Below the pieces are notes generated by a model. It was not told the DNA's origin. It did no database searches and was given only the letters and a program-made list of their open reading frames with translations. DNA of 10,428 nucleotides from Actinotalea sp. Lineage in GTDB: Bacteria > Actinomycetota > Actinomycetes > Actinomycetales > Cellulomonadaceae. Shown here piece by piece: positions 1-5,693 of this stretch (position 1 is the stretch's first letter; each line of letters opens with the position of its first letter). A program made the translations under genes and the position numbers. The DNA lies in contig JACIXM010000489.1 in the NCBI GenBank assembly GCA_014360395.1, positions 1 to 10,428 of the forward strand. The letters are read 5' to 3'.

Positions 1-318
1 GTGCTGGTCGGTGCGGTGACCGCGGTCAGCGCGCCGCTGGCCGAGCTCACGGCGGCGGGTGCGGAGCTGCCCCAGGTCGACGACCTGTGGATCGCGGCCG
101 ACGGCGCGGGCCACCCCCGGGCCCTGCTGCGGACGACCGGGATCGAGGTCGTCCCCCTGGGGGCGATCGACGCCGCGCACGTCCGGGCGGAGACCGGGGA
201 CGACGACGTCGCCGCCTGGCGCCGGGAGACGGAGGCTGCCCTGCGCGAGGCCCTCGGCACGGAGCCGGACGACACCACCGAGGTGCTGGTCGAGCACTTC
301 GTCGTGGTCCACCCCTGA
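1..318 (+). CDS. ASCH-domain protein, C-terminal part (5' end outside window)
   Basis: The frame is open from the first base, so the start is probably off the left edge; the GTG at base 1 is not convincing as a real start. The visible 105 residues match the layout of the C-terminal part of actinobacterial ASCH-domain proteins: a polar segment ending in LPQVDDLWI, a beta-rich stretch (PRALLRTTGIEVVPLGAID), an acidic segment with a single Trp (DDDVAAWRR), and a terminal strand VLVEHFVVVHP. ASCH folds are PUA-like and are thought to bind RNA or nucleic acid; no specific substrate can be named here. One oddity is that the usual Lys/Thr-rich G-x-K-x-x-T/E signature is not evident near residues 4-10, where GAVTAVS is found. 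The protein may be a divergent member or may have lost that function. Its stop lies 102 bases before leuB, and no functional link to leuB is visible. Confidence 0.65.
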   Translation: MLVGAVTAVSAPLAELTAAGAELPQVDDLWIAADGAGHPRALLRTTGIEVVPLGAIDAAHVRAETGDDDVAAWRRETEAALREALGTEPDDTTEVLVEHFVVVHP

Positions 319-384
319 CGGTTCGACCGCCGGCGCCGACCGGACCGTGCACCCGGGGAGGTCGGTCCGGATGCCGGGATGGCC

Positions 385-401
385 GTCCCGCTGAATGGGA
401 C
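385..401. promoter_or_regulatory. Candidate operator dyad before leuB
   Basis: GTCCC (385-389) and GGGAC (397-401) form a perfect inverted repeat with a 7-base spacer, ending 7 bases upstream of the proposed leuB -10 hexamer. A repressor or activator bound here would touch the -35 region. Leucine genes in actinobacteria are often controlled by IclR-family regulators (NdgR/LtbR type); assigning the site to that family is only inference. In GC-rich DNA a 5-bp arm can occur by chance. Confidence 0.3.
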
Positions 402-408
402 ACGTCGC

Positions 409-414
409 TAGGGT
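409..414 (+). promoter_or_regulatory. Candidate -10 element for leaderless leuB
   Basis: TAGGGT fits the actinobacterial -10 pattern TANNNT. It is followed by exactly six bases (CGGCCC) and then the ATG of leuB, so the expected transcription start coincides with the A of the start codon. No purine-rich ribosome binding site is placed to serve this ATG, which supports a leaderless mRNA. No clear -35 hexamer is seen. Confidence 0.6.
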
Positions 415-420
415 CGGCCC

Positions 421-1464
421 ATGGCACGCACCGTGAAGCTCGCCGTCGTCGCCGGTGACGGCATCGGGACCGAGGTCGTCGAGCAGGGCCTGGCGGTCCT
501 GGACGCCGCCGTCGCCGGCAGCGACGTGACGGTCGGGACGACCGCGCTGGACGTGGGGGCGCGCCGCTGGCACGCCACCGGCGAGACGCTCACCGACGAG
601 GACCTCGCCACGATCCGCCGGCACGACGCGATCCTGCTCGGCGCCATCGGCGACCCGGCGGTCCCCTCCGGGGTCCTGGAGCGTGGCCTCCTGCTCCGCC
701 TGCGGTTCGAGCTCGACCACTACGTCAACCTGCGGCCCGGCCGGCTCTACCCGGGCGTCCGCTCACCGCTGGCGGAGCCCGGCGAGATCGACTTCGTCGT
801 CGTCCGCGAGGGCACGGAGGGTCCGTACGTCGGCAACGGCGGCGCGATCCGCGTGGGCACCCCGCACGAGGTGGCGAACGAGGTCAGCGTCAACACCGCT
901 TTCGGCGTCGAGCGGGTGGTGCGTGACGCCTTCGCCCGGGCCCAGGCCCGCCCCCGCAAGCACCTGACGCTCGTGCACAAGCACAACGTGCTCGTGCACG
1001 CCGGGCACCTGTGGCGGCGCACGGTCGAGCGGGTCAACGCCGAGTTCCCCGACGTGACCACGGACTACCTGCACGTGGATGCCGCGACGATCTTCATGAC
1101 GACGAACCCGGCGCGGTTCGACGTCATCGTCACCGACAACCTCTTCGGCGACATCATCACCGACCAGGCCGCGGCGATCTGCGGCGGCATCGGCCTGGCC
1201 GCCTCGGGGAACATCAACCCGGACCGCACGGCGCCGTCGATGTTCGAGCCCGTGCACGGCTCCGCGCCGGACATCGCGGGTCAGGGCAAGGCCGACCCCA
1301 CGGCGACCGTCCTGTCGGTCAGCATGCTGCTGGCGCACCTCGGCCTCGACGACGCCGCGGCCCGCGTGGAGCGGGCGGTCGCCGCCGACCTGGCGGAGCG
1401 GGGCGCGCGCGTACGGTCGACGGCCGAGGTGGGCGCCGACCTCGCGGCCCGCGTGCGCGGGTAG
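421..1464 (+). CDS. leuB: 3-isopropylmalate dehydrogenase
   Basis: This NAD-dependent enzyme oxidises and decarboxylates 3-isopropylmalate to 2-oxoisocaproate, the third enzymatic step of leucine synthesis, in the cytoplasm. The 347-residue product has full family length. It opens with [11 protein letters not shown] (residues 9-19), the dinucleotide-fold start of isopropylmalate/isocitrate dehydrogenases. Substrate-binding arginines lie in LRLRFELD (R95), NLRP (R105) and [10 protein letters not shown] (R129). Tyr136 and Lys187 (in HKHNVL) occupy the catalytic positions, and Asp220, Asp244 and Asp248 ([13 protein letters not shown]) bind the metal. [16 protein letters not shown] (280-295) is the NAD-binding signature. 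The ATG gives a complete N-terminus and sits at the predicted transcription start. LeuB enzymes can also accept 3-methylmalate, which matters because cimA lies downstream: the same enzyme could serve the citramalate route to isoleucine. A tartrate or isocitrate dehydrogenase is less likely given the length and genetic context. Confidence 0.95.
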   Translation: MARTVKLAVVAGDGIGTEVVEQGLAVLDAAVAGSDVTVGTTALDVGARRWHATGETLTDEDLATIRRHDAILLGAIGDPAVPSGVLERGLLLRLRFELDHYVNLRPGRLYPGVRSPLAEPGEIDFVVVREGTEGPYVGNGGAIRVGTPHEVANEVSVNTAFGVERVVRDAFARAQARPRKHLTLVHKHNVLVHAGHLWRRTVERVNAEFPDVTTDYLHVDAATIFMTTNPARFDVIVTDNLFGDIITDQAAAICGGIGLAASGNINPDRTAPSMFEPVHGSAPDIAGQGKADPTATVLSVSMLLAHLGLDDAAARVERAVAADLAERGARVRSTAEVGADLAARVRG

Positions 1465-1497
1465 CCGGTCGCCGCGCCGCGTCGGCCGTCACCCCGG

Positions 1498-1503
1498 TAC
1501 CGT
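1498..1503 (+). promoter_or_regulatory. Possible -10 element for ilvE
   Basis: TACCGT fits TANNNT and lies inside the 8-bp palindrome CGGTACCG (1495-1502) in the 79-base gap between leuB and ilvE. A start near 1510 would give a short leader of about 34 bases that includes the ilvE ribosome binding site. ilvE could equally be co-transcribed with leuB. Confidence 0.35.
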
Positions 1504-1532
1504 CTGGGACCGAGCGGGCTCACGCCCCGGTG

Positions 1533-1538
1533 AAAGGA
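1533..1538 (+). promoter_or_regulatory. Ribosome binding site of ilvE
   Basis: AAAGGA, five bases before the ATG at 1544, is a readable Shine-Dalgarno sequence and fixes the ilvE start. It contrasts with the SD-less leuB start. Confidence 0.65.
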
Positions 1539-1543
1539 TCGAC

Positions 1544-2653
1544 ATGAGCACCACTGCTGCTGCTTCGACCGCGGACCGCTTCGACGTCCGCACCAGCACG
1601 CCCGCCCGCTCGACGGCCGAGCGCGAGGCCGTCCTGCAGGCGCCCACCTTCGGGACCGCCTTCTCCGACCACATGGCGCGCATCTCCTGGACGGCCGACG
1701 GCGGCTGGCAGGACCGGCGCGTGGAGGCGTACGGCCCGCTGGTGCTGGACCCGGCGACCGCCGTGCTGCACTACGGGCAGGAGATCTTCGAGGGCCTCAA
1801 GGCGTACCACCACGCCGACGGGTCCGTCTGGACGTTCCGGCCGCAGGCCAACGCGGAGCGCTTCGCCCGGTCCGCCCGGCGTCTGGCGCTGCCGGAGCTG
1901 CCCGTGGAGGACTTCCTCGGCTCGATCGAGGCGCTCGTGCGCACCGACCGGGCGTGGGTGCCGTCGGGGGAGGAGACGAGCCTGTACCTGCGGCCCTTCA
2001 TGTACGCCTCGGAGGTGTTCCTCGGCGTCCGGCCGACGCGCCAGGCCGAGTACGTCCTCATCGCCTCCCCGGTGGGGCCGTACTTCGCCGGCGGGGTCAA
2101 GCCGGTGTCGATCTGGGTCGTCCGCGACTACCACCGTGCCGGGCCCGGCGGTACGGGTGCCGCGAAGTGCGGGGGCAACTACGCCGCGAGCCTCCTGCCC
2201 CAGCAGCAGGCCCAGGAGCAGGGCTGCGACCAGGTGTGCTTCCTGGACGCGCCCACCGGCGCCTACCTGGAGGAGCTGGGCGGCATGAACGTCTTCGTCG
2301 TGCGGGCCGACGGATCGGTCACCACGCCGGAGCTCAACGGGTCGATCCTCGAGGGCGTGACGCGGTCGTCGATCCTCACCCTGCTGCGCGAGGCGGGCCA
2401 CGAGGTCCACGAGCGCGCCGTGCCTCTGCAGGAGGTCCGTGACGGCCTGCAGGACGGGTCGATCACCGAGATGTTCGCCTGCGGCACGGCTGCCGTCGTG
2501 ACGCCGATCGGGCGTCTGGCCAGCGACGACTTCGACCTCACGGTCGGCGGTGGCCAGACCGGCCCGGTGACGTCCGCCGTCCGCGGCCGGCTCACGGACA
2601 TCCAGTACGGCCGCGCCGAGGACCCGCACGGCTGGATGCACCGGCTGGTCTGA
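1544..2653 (+). CDS. ilvE: Branched-chain amino acid aminotransferase
   Basis: This PLP enzyme moves the amino group from glutamate to the keto acids of leucine, isoleucine and valine, the last step of all three pathways. The 369-residue product has the normal length of the longer class IV aminotransferase (BCAT) subfamily. HYGQEIFEGLKAY (77-89) is the family N-terminal signature, followed by RPQANAERF (99-107) and SLYLRPFMYAS (146-156). The PLP-binding lysine is Lys208 in GTGAAKCGGNYAAS. YLEELGGMNVF (241-251) carries the conserved Glu and Asn near the cofactor. LNGSILEGVTRSSI (264-277) and FACGTAAVVTPIG (311-323) are the C-terminal phosphate-binding segments. It starts with an ATG behind AAAGGA. 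It follows leuB by 79 bases on the same strand and precedes cimA, so it closes the isoleucine and leucine routes fed by those genes. I see no defects in the reading frame. Confidence 0.96.
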   Translation: MSTTAAASTADRFDVRTSTPARSTAEREAVLQAPTFGTAFSDHMARISWTADGGWQDRRVEAYGPLVLDPATAVLHYGQEIFEGLKAYHHADGSVWTFRPQANAERFARSARRLALPELPVEDFLGSIEALVRTDRAWVPSGEETSLYLRPFMYASEVFLGVRPTRQAEYVLIASPVGPYFAGGVKPVSIWVVRDYHRAGPGGTGAAKCGGNYAASLLPQQQAQEQGCDQVCFLDAPTGAYLEELGGMNVFVVRADGSVTTPELNGSILEGVTRSSILTLLREAGHEVHERAVPLQEVRDGLQDGSITEMFACGTAAVVTPIGRLASDDFDLTVGGGQTGPVTSAVRGRLTDIQYGRAEDPHGWMHRLV

Positions 2654-2727
2654 GGCCCGGCGCGAGTCGCCGACGACGGGTGGTCGCGTCCCACGATGCG
2701 GCCACCCGTTCCGTCTGCCGGGCGCTG

Positions 2728-2736
2728 TGGCATGAT
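2728..2736 (+). promoter_or_regulatory. Extended -10 promoter of the cimA leader
   Basis: TGG CATGAT reads as an extended -10 element (TGN followed by a TATGAT-like hexamer). The hexamer at 2731-2736 ends six bases (GGCGCC) before the GTG at 2743, so the transcript is expected to begin with the leader's start codon. A weak -35-like TTCCGT lies at 2709-2714 with a 16-base spacer. Confidence 0.6.
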
Positions 2737-2742
2737 GGCGCC

Positions 2743-2772
2743 GTGACCTGGATCACCCTCATTATCGAGTAG
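2743..2772 (+). CDS. Leader peptide of the cimA attenuator (MTWITLIIE)
   Basis: GTG ACC TGG ATC ACC CTC ATT ATC GAG TAG encodes the nine-residue peptide MTWITLIIE. Three of nine codons are Ile, one is Leu and two are Thr. One Ile codon is ATT, which is unusual in DNA this GC-rich and would make the leader sensitive to charged tRNA-Ile. The stop codon overlaps the first base of an 11-bp hairpin, and an intrinsic terminator follows within 30 bases. This is the arrangement of ribosome-mediated attenuators of amino acid biosynthesis genes. The downstream gene, cimA, starts an isoleucine route, so the sensed residue matches the pathway. There is no ribosome binding site; the position of the -10 element suggests leaderless translation. 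The peptide itself probably has no function beyond being translated. Confidence 0.85.
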   Translation: MTWITLIIE

Positions 2773-2799
2773 CGCGTTCGGCAGACCCGCCGGACGCGC
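2772..2799 (+). promoter_or_regulatory. Post-leader hairpin of the attenuator
   Basis: Bases 2772-2782 pair with 2789-2799 over 11 consecutive base pairs with a single G-U pair, closing a six-base loop AGACCC (2783-2788). The 5' arm begins at the last base of the leader stop codon, so a ribosome stalled on the Ile codons at 2761-2766 would cover most of this arm and prevent the hairpin. The opened loop sequence can then pair with the 3' arm of the terminator. Confidence 0.75.
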
Positions 2800-2830
2800 A
2801 GACCTCCCGTACCCCGGGGGGTCTTTTTGT
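2800..2830 (+). terminator. Intrinsic terminator / attenuator before cimA
   Basis: AGACCTCCC (2800-2808) pairs with GGGGGGTCT (2816-2824), nine base pairs with one U-G pair and a seven-base loop. It is followed by TTTTT GTT, a T-run that stands out in this GC-rich sequence. Located between the leader peptide and cimA, it should stop transcription unless an alternative structure forms. It could also serve as the end of ilvE transcripts. Confidence 0.85.
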
Positions 2831-2950
2831 TGGTCCCGGTCACCACCCCCGACCGGACCCGACGCCCGGACGCCGGCACCACCCCCGCCGGCGGGGCCCA
2901 GGTACACCGCAGGACCCGGCAGCACCCGCAGCCCCGTACGGGGCCGGACG

Positions 2951-2957
2951 AGGAGAG
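2951..2957 (+). promoter_or_regulatory. Ribosome binding site of cimA
   Basis: AGGAGAG, six bases before the GTG at 2964, is a strong Shine-Dalgarno sequence and decides the start. It lies just downstream of a 5-bp GC hairpin (2931-2944). Confidence 0.7.
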
Positions 2958-2963
2958 CACGAC

Positions 2964-4565
2964 GTGGACACCACGACCTTCGACGTCTACGACACCACGC
3001 TGCGCGACGGCGCCCAGCAGGAGGGCATGAACCTCTCCGTCGCGGATAAGCTGACGATCGCGCCGCTCCTGGACGAGCTGGGCGTCGGCTTCATCGAGGG
3101 TGGCTGGCCCGGCGCCATCCCGAAGGACACGGAGTTCTTCAAGCGCGCCGCCAAGGAGCTGGACCTGCGCCACGCGCAGCTCGCGGCCTTCGGCTCGACC
3201 CGTAAGGCGGGGGTGCGCGCCTGGGAGGACGCCCAGGTCCGGGCGCTGCTCGACGCCGAGGCCCCGGTGGTGACCCTCGTCGCCAAGAGCGACATCCGCC
3301 ACGTGGAGCGGGCCCTGCGCACCACGGGCGAGGAGAACCTCGCGATGATCGCCGACACCGTCGCGTTCCTCGCCGGCGAGGGTCGGCGGGTCTTCCTCGA
3401 CGCGGAGCACTTCTTCGACGGCTACCGCTACGACCCCGACTACGCGCTGCGCGCCATCGAGGCGGCCTTGACCGCCGGCGCCGAGGTCGCCGTCCTGTGC
3501 GACACGAACGGCGGGATGCTGCCGGACCGCGTGCACGAGGTCGTCCGGGCCGTGCGGGAGCGCGTGGACGGTCGCCTGGGCATCCACGCCCACAACGACT
3601 CCGGCTGCGCGGTCGCGAACAGCATGGCCGCCGTCGCGTCCGGCGCCTCGCACGTCCAGGGCACGGTCAACGGCTACGGCGAGCGCACCGGGAACGCCGA
3701 CCTGCTCACGGTCGTGGCGAACCTCGAGCTCAAGGAGGGGCTCCGTCTCCTCGCCGGGGAGGGGCTGTGGGAGATGACGCGGATCGCGCACGCGATCAGC
3801 GAGGTCACCAACATCGCCCCGTTCGCCCGGCAGCCGTACGTCGGCGCGAGCGCCTTCGCCCACAAGGCCGGCCTGCATGCCAGCGCCATCAAGGTCGACC
3901 CGGACCTGTACCAGCACGCCGACCCGCTGGCCGTCGGCAACGACATGCGGATGCTCGTCTCGGACATGGCCGGTCGCGCGTCCATCGAGCTCAAGGGCCG
4001 CGAGCTCGGCTTCGACCTGGCCGGCCAGGGGGAGCTGCTGTCCCGCGTCACCCACCGCGTCAAGGACGCCGAGGCGCAGGGGTACACCTACGACGCCGCC
4101 GACGCCTCCTTCGAGCTGCTCCTGCGCGAGGAGCTCGACGGGGCCCGGCCGGCCTTCTTCCGGACCGAGAGCTGGCGGGTGTTCGTCGAGACCGTCCCGG
4201 GCGACCCGACCGACGCCTCGAGCGAGGCGACGGTCAAGATCCACGTCGGCGGCGAGCGGGTCATCGCGACCGGCGAGGGCAACGGTCCGGTCAATGCCCT
4301 CGACCACGCGCTGCGCAAGGCCCTGCGGCCGTGCTACCCGGAGATCGCGCGCTTCGAGCTCATCGACTTCAAGGTGCGGATCATGGACACGCAGCACGGG
4401 ACCGACGCCACCACCCGCGTCCTCGTGGAGACGATGGACACCGGCGGGGAGACCACGTGGAGCACCGTCGGCGTCGGGCCGAACATCGTCGAGGCGTCGT
4501 GGGAGGCGATCGTCGACTCGATCGTGTTCGGGCTGCTGCGGGCGGGGGTCGAGGCGCGCCCCTGA
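2964..4565 (+). CDS. cimA: Citramalate synthase
   Basis: The enzyme condenses pyruvate with acetyl-CoA to (R)-citramalate, the entry to 2-oxobutyrate and isoleucine without threonine. The 533-residue product has the usual length for the CimA type. The N-terminal TIM-barrel carries YDTTLRDGAQQEG (9-21), EGGWPGAIPKD (45-55), which is characteristic of CimA rather than LeuA, DAEHFFDGY (146-154), CDTNGGMLP (179-187), and the metal-binding HAHNDSGCAVANS (H208, H210). TVNGYGERTGNADL (234-247) and HKAGLHASAI (300-309) are HMG-CoA-lyase/LeuA-like signatures. Residues from about 395 to 530 form the LeuA-type dimer or allosteric domain, with GNGPVNALDHALRKAL at 439-454. It starts with a GTG behind AGGAGAG. 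The upstream attenuator implies control by isoleucyl-tRNA supply. An isopropylmalate synthase is the alternative, but the GGWPG motif and the Ile-rich leader argue for citramalate synthase; the substrate has not been proven from sequence. Confidence 0.94.
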   Translation: MDTTTFDVYDTTLRDGAQQEGMNLSVADKLTIAPLLDELGVGFIEGGWPGAIPKDTEFFKRAAKELDLRHAQLAAFGSTRKAGVRAWEDAQVRALLDAEAPVVTLVAKSDIRHVERALRTTGEENLAMIADTVAFLAGEGRRVFLDAEHFFDGYRYDPDYALRAIEAALTAGAEVAVLCDTNGGMLPDRVHEVVRAVRERVDGRLGIHAHNDSGCAVANSMAAVASGASHVQGTVNGYGERTGNADLLTVVANLELKEGLRLLAGEGLWEMTRIAHAISEVTNIAPFARQPYVGASAFAHKAGLHASAIKVDPDLYQHADPLAVGNDMRMLVSDMAGRASIELKGRELGFDLAGQGELLSRVTHRVKDAEAQGYTYDAADASFELLLREELDGARPAFFRTESWRVFVETVPGDPTDASSEATVKIHVGGERVIATGEGNGPVNALDHALRKALRPCYPEIARFELIDFKVRIMDTQHGTDATTRVLVETMDTGGETTWSTVGVGPNIVEASWEAIVDSIVFGLLRAGVEARP

Positions 4566-4592
4566 GCCCGCCGGCAACCGGCCGCGGCGTCG

Positions 4593-5657
4593 TCAGCGCC
4601 GGCCGGCGCCCCCGCGTCCGCCCAGCGGGGTGTGCGCCGGGTCGACCTGCTCGCCCTGTCGGACCGGGCCCGGCGCGGTGCCCTCGCCGAACGGACGCCC
4701 GCCGAGCTCCTCGCGGCCGTGGGCCGTCAGCCAGCCGGACAGGTCCGGCCCGTGCGGGACGATCTGGGTCGGGTTGATGTCCGTGTGGACGACGTAGTAG
4801 TGCTCCTTGATCTGCTGGAAGTCCACGGTGTCGCCGAACCCGGGCGTCTGGAACAGGTCCCGGGCGTACGCCCACAGCGCCGGCATCTCGGAGAGCTTGT
4901 TCCGGTTGCACTTGAAGTGCCCGTGGTAGACCGCGTCGAAGCGGACCAGGGTGGTGAAGAGCCGGACGTCGGCCTCGGTGATCGTGTCCCCGACGAGGTA
5001 GCGGCGCGTCGTCAGGTGCTCCTCGAGCCAGTCCAGGGCGGAGAACAGCCGCTCGTACGCGGCCTCGTACGCCTCCTGCGACCCGGCGAAGCCGCACCGG
5101 TACACCCCGTTGTTGACGTCGCGGAACACCCGGTCGCTGATCTCGTCGATCTGGGCCCGCAGGTGCTCGGGGTACAGGTCGGGGGCGCCCGCGCGGTGGT
5201 GCGCGGTCCACTCGGTCGACAGGTCCAGCGTGATCTGCGCGAAGTCGTTCGTGACGACGGCGCCGCTGGGCACGTCGACGATCGCCGGCACCGTGATGCC
5301 GCGCGGGTACTCCGGGTCCCGGCGCAGGTAGGCCTCCTGCAGCCGCTCGATCCCGAGCACCGGGTCCTTGCCGTCGGGGTCGAGGTCGAACGTCCACGAC
5401 CGGGCGTCGTGGGTCGGGCCGGGGGTGCCCAGGGACAACGCGTCCTCCAGGCCGAGCAGGCGCCGCACGATGATGGCGCGGTTCGCCCACGGGCACGCGC
5501 GCGCGGCGACGAGGCGGTAGCGTCCGGCCTCCACGGGGAAGCCGTCGCGCCCGTCGGCGGTGATGCGCGTGGTGATGTACCGCGTGTCCCGGGTGAACTC
5601 CTTGCCCTTGACCGTGTAGGTCCCGCCCGTGCTGTGCTCGGGGTGCTGCTCGGTCAC
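4593..5657 (-). CDS. Xi-class glutathione transferase / glutathionyl-hydroquinone reductase homologue
   Basis: Family members reduce glutathionyl-hydroquinones by thiol exchange at a cysteine. The preferred start is the GTG at 5657, preceded by GAGGAGG at proper spacing, which gives 354 residues; a TTG 30 bases further upstream would place the start inside the operator. The thioredoxin-like N-terminal domain has the catalytic ACPWANR (Cys55) and the TND motif (136-138). The helical C-terminal domain has VNNGVYRCGFAGSQ (about 181-194), HFKCN (247-251) and IKEHYY (283-288), all typical of the YqjG/ECM4 group. About 35 C-terminal residues are Gly/Pro-rich and probably disordered. Actinobacteria generally use mycothiol rather than glutathione, so the physiological thiol and substrate are uncertain. 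It lies 30 bases behind yggS and ends 28 bases from the convergent cimA. The inverted repeat over its promoter suggests induction, perhaps by quinones or electrophiles. Confidence 0.9.
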   Translation of the reverse strand: MTEQHPEHSTGGTYTVKGKEFTRDTRYITTRITADGRDGFPVEAGRYRLVAARACPWANRAIIVRRLLGLEDALSLGTPGPTHDARSWTFDLDPDGKDPVLGIERLQEAYLRRDPEYPRGITVPAIVDVPSGAVVTNDFAQITLDLSTEWTAHHRAGAPDLYPEHLRAQIDEISDRVFRDVNNGVYRCGFAGSQEAYEAAYERLFSALDWLEEHLTTRRYLVGDTITEADVRLFTTLVRFDAVYHGHFKCNRNKLSEMPALWAYARDLFQTPGFGDTVDFQQIKEHYYVVHTDINPTQIVPHGPDLSGWLTAHGREELGGRPFGEGTAPGPVRQGEQVDPAHTPLGGRGGAGRR

Positions 5658-5662
5658 CGTGA

Positions 5663-5669
5663 CCTCCTC
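5663..5669 (-). promoter_or_regulatory. Ribosome binding site of the xi-class transferase
   Basis: Read on the minus strand this is GAGGAGG, five bases before the GTG at 5657. It decides that start over the upstream TTG at 5687. Confidence 0.75.
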
Positions 5670-5693
5670 GACTAGTTCACGTTTCAACTAGTC
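5670..5693. promoter_or_regulatory. 24-bp inverted repeat, probable repressor operator
   Basis: GACTAGTT (5670-5677) and AACTAGTC (5686-5693) are perfect inverted 8-bp arms around an 8-base centre. On the minus strand the repeat overlaps a -10-like TAGACT (5695-5690) and ends directly at the ribosome binding site of the transferase gene, a typical position for a repressor. It contains ACTAGT twice and is AT-rich against the background. It also covers the yggS stop codon. MarR-family repressors that sense quinones or oxidants use AT-rich dyads of similar size; assigning the family is inference, since no regulator gene lies in the window. Confidence 0.65.

Larger units (their letters stand above)
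2654..2963 (+). other. ilvE-cimA intergenic region with attenuator
   Basis: This 310-base gap holds a promoter, a nine-codon leader gene, a post-leader hairpin and a terminator (2731-2830), each listed separately. It then continues as a 130-base untranslated stretch to cimA. That stretch carries two perfect 14-base GC palindromes: CCCCGCCGGCGGGG at 2883-2896 and GCCCCGTACGGGGC at 2931-2944, the second only 6 bases before the cimA ribosome binding site. Upstream of the promoter, GTCTGCCG (2713-2720) is complementary to CGGCAGAC (2779-2786), which could matter only in transcripts reading through from ilvE. I see no further gene here. Confidence 0.75.

Noticed and set aside
2732..2746. ATG ATG GCG CCG TGA mini-frame just before the leader peptide
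   Set aside because: It overlaps the proposed -10 hexamer, encodes only MMAP, and has no relation to isoleucine; the GTG frame at 2743 fits attenuation much better.
2654..2963. T-box riboswitch before cimA
   Set aside because: T-boxes are common before Ile-related genes in actinobacteria, but I find no T-box bulge sequence (UGGN flanked by the conserved element), and the leader peptide explains the terminator.
2592..4577. 661-codon open frame on the minus strand opposite cimA
   Set aside because: It lies antisense to a fully supported cimA, its translation is low-complexity (rich in Val, Gly, Asp, Arg, Leu), and it is an expected by-product of GC-rich third positions.
4566..4609. Bidirectional terminator between cimA and the convergent transferase
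   Set aside because: GCCGG CAA CCGGC (4570-4582) is only a 5-bp stem without a T-run, and the GCGCCGGCCGGCGC palindrome (4596-4609) lies inside the transferase coding end; not strong enough to call.
5658..5687. TTG start at 5687 for the xi-class transferase
   Set aside because: It would place translation initiation inside the operator-like dyad without a ribosome binding site; the GTG at 5657 has GAGGAGG at correct spacing.
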